Assembly: GCA_964566025.1 (NCBI GenBank)
Contig: CAZMHF010000044.1
Location: 1 to 8,826 of the forward strand
Reading direction: 5' to 3'
Length of the DNA: 8,826 nt
From: RGIG8306 sp964566025
GTDB taxonomy: Bacteria; Bacillota; Clostridia; Lachnospirales; Lachnospiraceae
In this document: piece by piece, positions 5,747 through 8,826 of the stretch
Position numbering within the stretch: position 1 is the stretch's first letter
Layout: the number at the start of each line of letters is the position of its first letter
Program-made: the position numbers and the translations under genes
Notes under the pieces: model-generated
Seen by the model: the letters and a program-made list of their open reading frames with translations, nothing else
What the model was told of the DNA's origin: nothing
The model's database searches: none

Positions 5747-6577
5747 CTATAAATGGTGAGAGTGCTCCTTTAGCCAATTCGCTACACCATCTTCGTAGTT
5801 TGCACCAATTATTTGTGTAGCATGTGATTTTACCTGCTCTTTTGCGTTGCCAACAGCATAGCACTCATCGCAGGCTAAAAAGAGCGGTAAATCATTTAAG
5901 TTATCTCCAAAACCAACGATTTTATCAAATTGGCACTCCTTTCGCAAAAATTGAACAGCATTATGTTTTGAGGCGTGCTCATTAAAAATCTCTAAATACC
6001 ATAAATCTTCTTCAGAATATACATCGGCATACATCTCAAAGCGTATACCAGCGATTGAGCAAATTTCCTTGTGAAGTCGATCGATACGCTCCTTTTTATC
6101 GATAAAGCAAAAATAAATAATATCGCCTGTTACATGATTAAAATCATGGGTGTGCGTAAACTGTTTATGATATTTTGTTTTTCGCTCATCGATAAAAGCT
6201 GTTAGCGCCTTTCCTTTAATAAATTCATAATATGTAATCAATTCTTCATTGACTAGGCTATACATTAAACCAGACTGATTCACTTTTTTTACGGCGGTAA
6301 TAATATGTTTTACCGCTAAAGGAGAGAGAATCTCTTTTTTTATGTATGTTTTTAATAAAGGATCATATACAAGGACGCCATTTTGCAAAACAATAGGCGT
6401 TTTTAATTGGACGTTTTCTAATAAATGAATTGTCGTTGCAATGGTTCGCGCTGTAGCAACGGAAAAGTAAATGCCTTGGTCAATTAGCGTATTTAATGTT
6501 TGGATTGTATAGTCACTTACCATACCATCTTGGTTTAATAAAGTGCCGTCAAGATCAGAGATATAGAGAGTTTTCAT
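5747..6577 (-). CDS. Cof-type HAD-superfamily phosphatase
   Basis: The 276-residue protein is normal in length for the Cof/YbiV/YidA group (HAD IIB, C2-type cap). Motif I is DLDGTLL (8-14), with the nucleophile D8 and the acid/base D10. Motif II is VATAR (40-44), with T42. Motif III is K204 in ASKHNAV. Motif IV is GFGDNLND (222-229), followed by the typical AVGNAKEQVK (241-250). The cap domain occupies about residues 85-190. These are Mg-dependent cytosolic phosphatases that hydrolyse sugar phosphates, pyridoxal phosphate or flavin phosphates; the substrate cannot be read here. The start at 6577 is preferred over the in-frame ATG six codons upstream, because AAAAGGAG lies between the two, 8 bases before the chosen ATG. 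It is transcribed alone, convergent with the cupin gene and divergent from pstS. Confidence 0.9.
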   Translation of the reverse strand: MKTLYISDLDGTLLNQDGMVSDYTIQTLNTLIDQGIYFSVATARTIATTIHLLENVQLKTPIVLQNGVLVYDPLLKTYIKKEILSPLAVKHIITAVKKVNQSGLMYSLVNEELITYYEFIKGKALTAFIDERKTKYHKQFTHTHDFNHVTGDIIYFCFIDKKERIDRLHKEICSIAGIRFEMYADVYSEEDLWYLEIFNEHASKHNAVQFLRKECQFDKIVGFGDNLNDLPLFLACDECYAVGNAKEQVKSHATQIIGANYEDGVANWLKEHSHHL

Positions 6578-6737
6578 ATAGTAGCTCCTTTTCATTTTAC
6601 TATTTATTATACATGGATTTTACATAAAGTATATACACCTTTGCTTTTTCGATAGCAAATCATAGATTATACTCGAACCATATTCATTGCAAAATATTCG
6701 CTTATGCATTGAAAAACAATAAAAGGAGTAGAAGATT
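6578..6737. promoter_or_regulatory. Divergent intergenic region between HAD gene and pstS
   Basis: On the minus strand a TATAAT hexamer (6612-6607) lies about 30 bases before the HAD start, with only a weak -35 match; another TATAAT lies at about 6672-6667, 15 bases behind TTGCAA. For pstS I see no convincing -35/-10 pair and no clear PhoP box (tandem TTAACA-like repeats). A spaced ATATTC repeat (about 6681 and 6695) is the only directional signal. AAAAGGAG (6721-6728) is the pstS ribosome binding site. Confidence 0.4.
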
Positions 6738-7580
6738 ATGAAGAAAAAGATTTGCAGTATGTTGGTTGTATTAATGAGCGTTGTGTTATTAGTTGGCTGT
6801 GGAAAAAAAGAAGAGAATGCACAAGGTCAACTAACAGGTGTTGTCAAAACAGGTGGTTCGACCTCCGTTGAGAAAGTTATGAATGCATTGATTTATCAAT
6901 TTCAAAATGACAATCGAGGGGTGACAATCAACTATGAACCAAATGGCTCAGGCGATGGTATTAAAAATACGTTATCAGGTCTTTATGAAATTGGTCATTC
7001 GAGTAGGGATCTAAAAGAAGATGGTAGCGAGGATGGTCTTACAAAAACGGCATATGCGATTGATGGAATTGCCGTTGTGATTAGCAATGAAAATGAAGTT
7101 AGCTCCCTTACAAAGGAACAATTGGTTGGTATTTATACAGGGGAAATCACCAATTGGAGCGAAGTAGGTGGCAAGGATGTTGCAATCAGTGTAATTACAA
7201 GAGAAAGTGGATCTGGAACAAGAGATGCTTTTGCAGAGGTAATAGGGCTTGAAAAGGGTGGAAGTAATATTATTTCTTCCGCAAATACAGCGGATAATAC
7301 GGGGGCGATTCAAACACAGGTGGCATCAAATCCGAATGCAATCGGCTATATGTCTTTCTCCGATGTGGATAAAGAAAAAGTAAAAACAGTTGAGTATGAG
7401 GGTGTTTCCATTACAACAGAGACGTTAAAGGATGGAACATATAAGCTCAAAAGAGAATTCTTTATTTTAACAAAAACGGGTAAAGAGCTTACAAAAGAAG
7501 CACAAGCATTTATTGATTTTGTTATGAGTGAGGCAGGACAAAAAATTGTTGAGGACAATAAGCTTCTTCCTACAAAGTAA
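6738..7580 (+). CDS. pstS: Phosphate ABC transporter substrate-binding lipoprotein PstS
   Basis: This 280-residue protein begins with a lipoprotein signal peptide: MKKK, a hydrophobic core (7-19) and lipobox LVGC with lipidated C21. The mature part is a type II periplasmic-binding fold. Phosphate-contact segments are visible: GGSTSVEKVM (38-47), GSGDGIK (70-76), SRDLK (89-93) and the anion loop RESGSGTRDAF (155-165). It catches inorganic phosphate at the outer face of the membrane and passes it to PstCA. AAAAGGAG lies 9 bases upstream of the ATG. It is the first gene of a pst operon (pstS-pstC-pstA, with pstB expected beyond the window). Such operons are normally induced by phosphate starvation through a PhoPR system, but no PhoP box could be recognised here. 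The C-terminal half (NPNAIGYMSFSDV) is complete, so the protein appears functional. Confidence 0.95.
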   Translation: MKKKICSMLVVLMSVVLLVGCGKKEENAQGQLTGVVKTGGSTSVEKVMNALIYQFQNDNRGVTINYEPNGSGDGIKNTLSGLYEIGHSSRDLKEDGSEDGLTKTAYAIDGIAVVISNENEVSSLTKEQLVGIYTGEITNWSEVGGKDVAISVITRESGSGTRDAFAEVIGLEKGGSNIISSANTADNTGAIQTQVASNPNAIGYMSFSDVDKEKVKTVEYEGVSITTETLKDGTYKLKREFFILTKTGKELTKEAQAFIDFVMSEAGQKIVEDNKLLPTK

Positions 7581-7592
7581 TTAAAGGATAGT

Positions 7593-7622
7593 AAAGCCTC
7601 TTGGTAATTATCAAGAGGCTTT
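7593..7622 (+). terminator. Hairpin between pstS and pstC (partial terminator or mRNA stabiliser)
   Basis: AAAGCCTCTTG (7593-7603) pairs perfectly over 11 bases with CAAGAGGCTTT (7612-7622), around an 8-base loop. Only three T follow, then GG, so full termination is unlikely. Such a hairpin directly after the binding-protein gene is a familiar way to make more PstS than membrane subunits, by partial termination or by protecting the pstS 3' end. It stops 3 bases before the pstC ribosome binding site (7626-7632). Confidence 0.75.
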
Positions 7623-7637
7623 GGTAAAGGAGATTTT

Positions 7638-8543
7638 ATGGAACAAAGTACTTCTGTGATGGGGAAAAATAAAACCGTATCATCACTTGAACGACTAATG
7701 AATATGCTTTTCTTTGTTTGTGGAATCACAGCAATGATTTGTGTAATATGCATGACATTATATATGATTATTTGTGGTTGGCCAGCAATTGAAAAGATTG
7801 GTGTTGCAAAATTTTTGTTTGGCCAGGTATGGAATCCAGAAAACTCCACATTTGGTATTGCACCGATGATTTTATCCTCAATCATTGCAACATTTATGGC
7901 GATTTTGATTGCACTTCCAACAGGAATACTTGTGGCACTTTTTTTAAGTAAATTAGTCGAATCCAAAAAGGGAATTGTCCTAAGAATGCTTATTGATTTG
8001 TTGGCAGGCATTCCTTCTGTTGTATATGGTTTGATTGGCGCAATGCTAATTTCGCCAATCATTTTTAAGATTCAAACAGCATGTAAGCTTCCAACGGGTG
8101 GTAGTTTATTAGCGGCTATCATTATTTTAATTATTATGATTCTTCCTACTATTATTAGTGTTTCAGAGACAGCAATTCGCTCGGTTCCTCAAAAATATGA
8201 AGATGCCTCATTAGCGCTTGGCTCGACAAAGTTACAAAGCTTATTTAAGGTGACACTTCCAGCCGCCAAAAGTGGTATTGTGGCAGGTACCGTTTTGGGC
8301 GTGGGGCGTGCAATTGGTGAGACGATGGCGGTAATGATGGTGGCGGGAAACGCCACGATTATGCCAGAGTTTTTAAAGCCCGTTCGTTTGTTAACGGCTT
8401 GTATTCCGATTGAATGGGCCTATTCAAGTGGATTGCATAGAGAAGCTTTATACGGTATTGGTCTTGTCTTATTTGTCTTTATTATGATAATCAATATTGT
8501 ACTAAATCAAATTGTAAAGAGGGGAGGTAATCGTCATGGTTGA
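7638..8543 (+). CDS. pstC: Phosphate ABC transporter permease PstC
   Basis: The 301-residue membrane protein has about six hydrophobic segments (roughly 24-47, 76-104, 116-145, 156-176, 212-235 and 272-292), the standard number for PstC. The cytoplasmic coupling loop that docks to the ATPase PstB is EDASLALGSTKLQSLFKVTL (188-207), continuing PAAKSGI. GIPSVVYGLIG (124-134) and GRAIGETMAV (223-232) are conserved in this permease family. It forms the membrane channel with PstA. AAAGGAG (7626-7632) lies 5 bases before the ATG, just after the intercistronic hairpin, so its translation may be sensitive to that structure. The end overlaps the pstA start by 8 bases, implying translational coupling and equal amounts of the two permeases. 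Confidence 0.95.
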   Translation: MEQSTSVMGKNKTVSSLERLMNMLFFVCGITAMICVICMTLYMIICGWPAIEKIGVAKFLFGQVWNPENSTFGIAPMILSSIIATFMAILIALPTGILVALFLSKLVESKKGIVLRMLIDLLAGIPSVVYGLIGAMLISPIIFKIQTACKLPTGGSLLAAIIILIIMILPTIISVSETAIRSVPQKYEDASLALGSTKLQSLFKVTLPAAKSGIVAGTVLGVGRAIGETMAVMMVAGNATIMPEFLKPVRLLTACIPIEWAYSSGLHREALYGIGLVLFVFIMIINIVLNQIVKRGGNRHG

Positions 8544-8826
8544 TATGCTTAACAATAATCGGAAAATCACAGATAAAAAAAGGCGACCATTTGAGAAATT
8601 GGTCTATGGTGTGATTTATGTATTATCCTCTTTAGTAATTGGTATGGTTTTGTATTTTATTTTTATCATTTTATATAAAGGATTTTCGTCAATCTCATGG
8701 TCGTTTTTATCACAAGCACCAAATCCAATTAAGCAAACAATCGGTATTTTCCCAAGTATCATAAATACATTTTATGTGATTTGCGTAACCCTAATGATCT
8801 GTGTACCAATTGGTGTGGGAGCAGCG
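8536..8826 (+). CDS. pstA: Phosphate ABC transporter permease PstA, N-terminal part (cut by window end)
   Basis: The frame is open from ATG 8536 to the last base, 97 codons, about a third of a normal PstA. It begins MVDMLNNNRKITDKKRRPFE, a charged cytoplasmic stretch, followed by a first membrane helix (about 24-47). The PstA-typical GFSSISWSFLSQAPNP (49-64, LSQAPNP being the hallmark) comes next, then GIFPSIINTFYVICVTLMIC (70-89), the start of the second helix. GGGGAGG (8521-8527) lies 8 bases before the ATG inside the pstC 3' end. A second in-frame ATG at 8545 is too far from it. The four-part transporter is expected to be completed by pstB, the ATPase, downstream. Confidence 0.93.
   Translation, partial: MVDMLNNNRKITDKKRRPFEKLVYGVIYVLSSLVIGMVLYFIFIILYKGFSSISWSFLSQAPNPIKQTIGIFPSIINTFYVICVTLMICVPIGVGAA

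Noticed and set aside
6600..6737. PhoP box ahead of pstS
   Set aside because: I searched for tandem TTAACA-type repeats and an E. coli-type box; only a loose ATATTC repeat is present, too weak to call.
7346..8062. Long open frame on the minus strand across the pstS-pstC junction
   Set aside because: It mirrors the codon pattern of the two pst genes, crosses their boundary and the hairpin, and lacks a recognisable ribosome binding site or domain.

Overview
The window is AT-rich, and its genes point to an anaerobic, low-GC Firmicute of the class Clostridia, most likely Lachnospiraceae-like. The pointers are a flavodiiron protein paired with a rubredoxin, Gram-positive ribosome binding sites of the AAAGGAG type, a lipoprotein PstS and the tail of a membrane-anchored, polysaccharidase-like protein. 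The organism assignment is inference; there is no rRNA in the window.

Region 1 (1-1650) holds a dead antibiotic-resistance-type ABC-F ATPase gene of the Lsa/Vga/Msr/Sal group. It is broken by a 144-nt insertion without coding capacity and by two further single-base losses. The insertion lies directly after TTTAA, ends in TTGAA, makes no long target duplication and is densely palindromic. These traits fit a non-autonomous IS200/IS605-type element. A 29-nt block from its right end recurs with one mismatch 5.2 kb away (5667-5695). A long nested hairpin (1603-1649) closes the region and also serves the convergent rubredoxin gene.

Region 2 (1652-3150, minus strand) is an oxygen/NO detoxification operon. 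It encodes a flavodiiron protein followed by a 51-residue rubredoxin, its expected electron donor. A strong sigma-A promoter drives it, with a perfect palindrome inside the -35/-10 spacer, and a short leader ORF with its own ribosome binding site overlaps the start of the flavodiiron gene.

Region 3 (3233-5630, plus strand) has a PutP-type sodium/solute symporter with its own promoter. Directly behind it lies a headless C-terminal piece of what looks like a cell-surface glycoside hydrolase (beta domain, Thr/Ser/Glu linker, membrane anchor), then a small cupin protein.

Region 4 (5631-6737) has a convergent intergenic segment carrying the second copy of the 29-nt repeat, then a Cof-type HAD phosphatase on the minus strand, then a divergent intergenic region.

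Region 5 (6738-8826, plus strand) is the start of a high-affinity phosphate uptake operon: pstS, an intercistronic hairpin, pstC, and the first 97 codons of pstA, which overlaps pstC by 8 bases. The ATPase gene pstB and probably phoU are expected just beyond the window.
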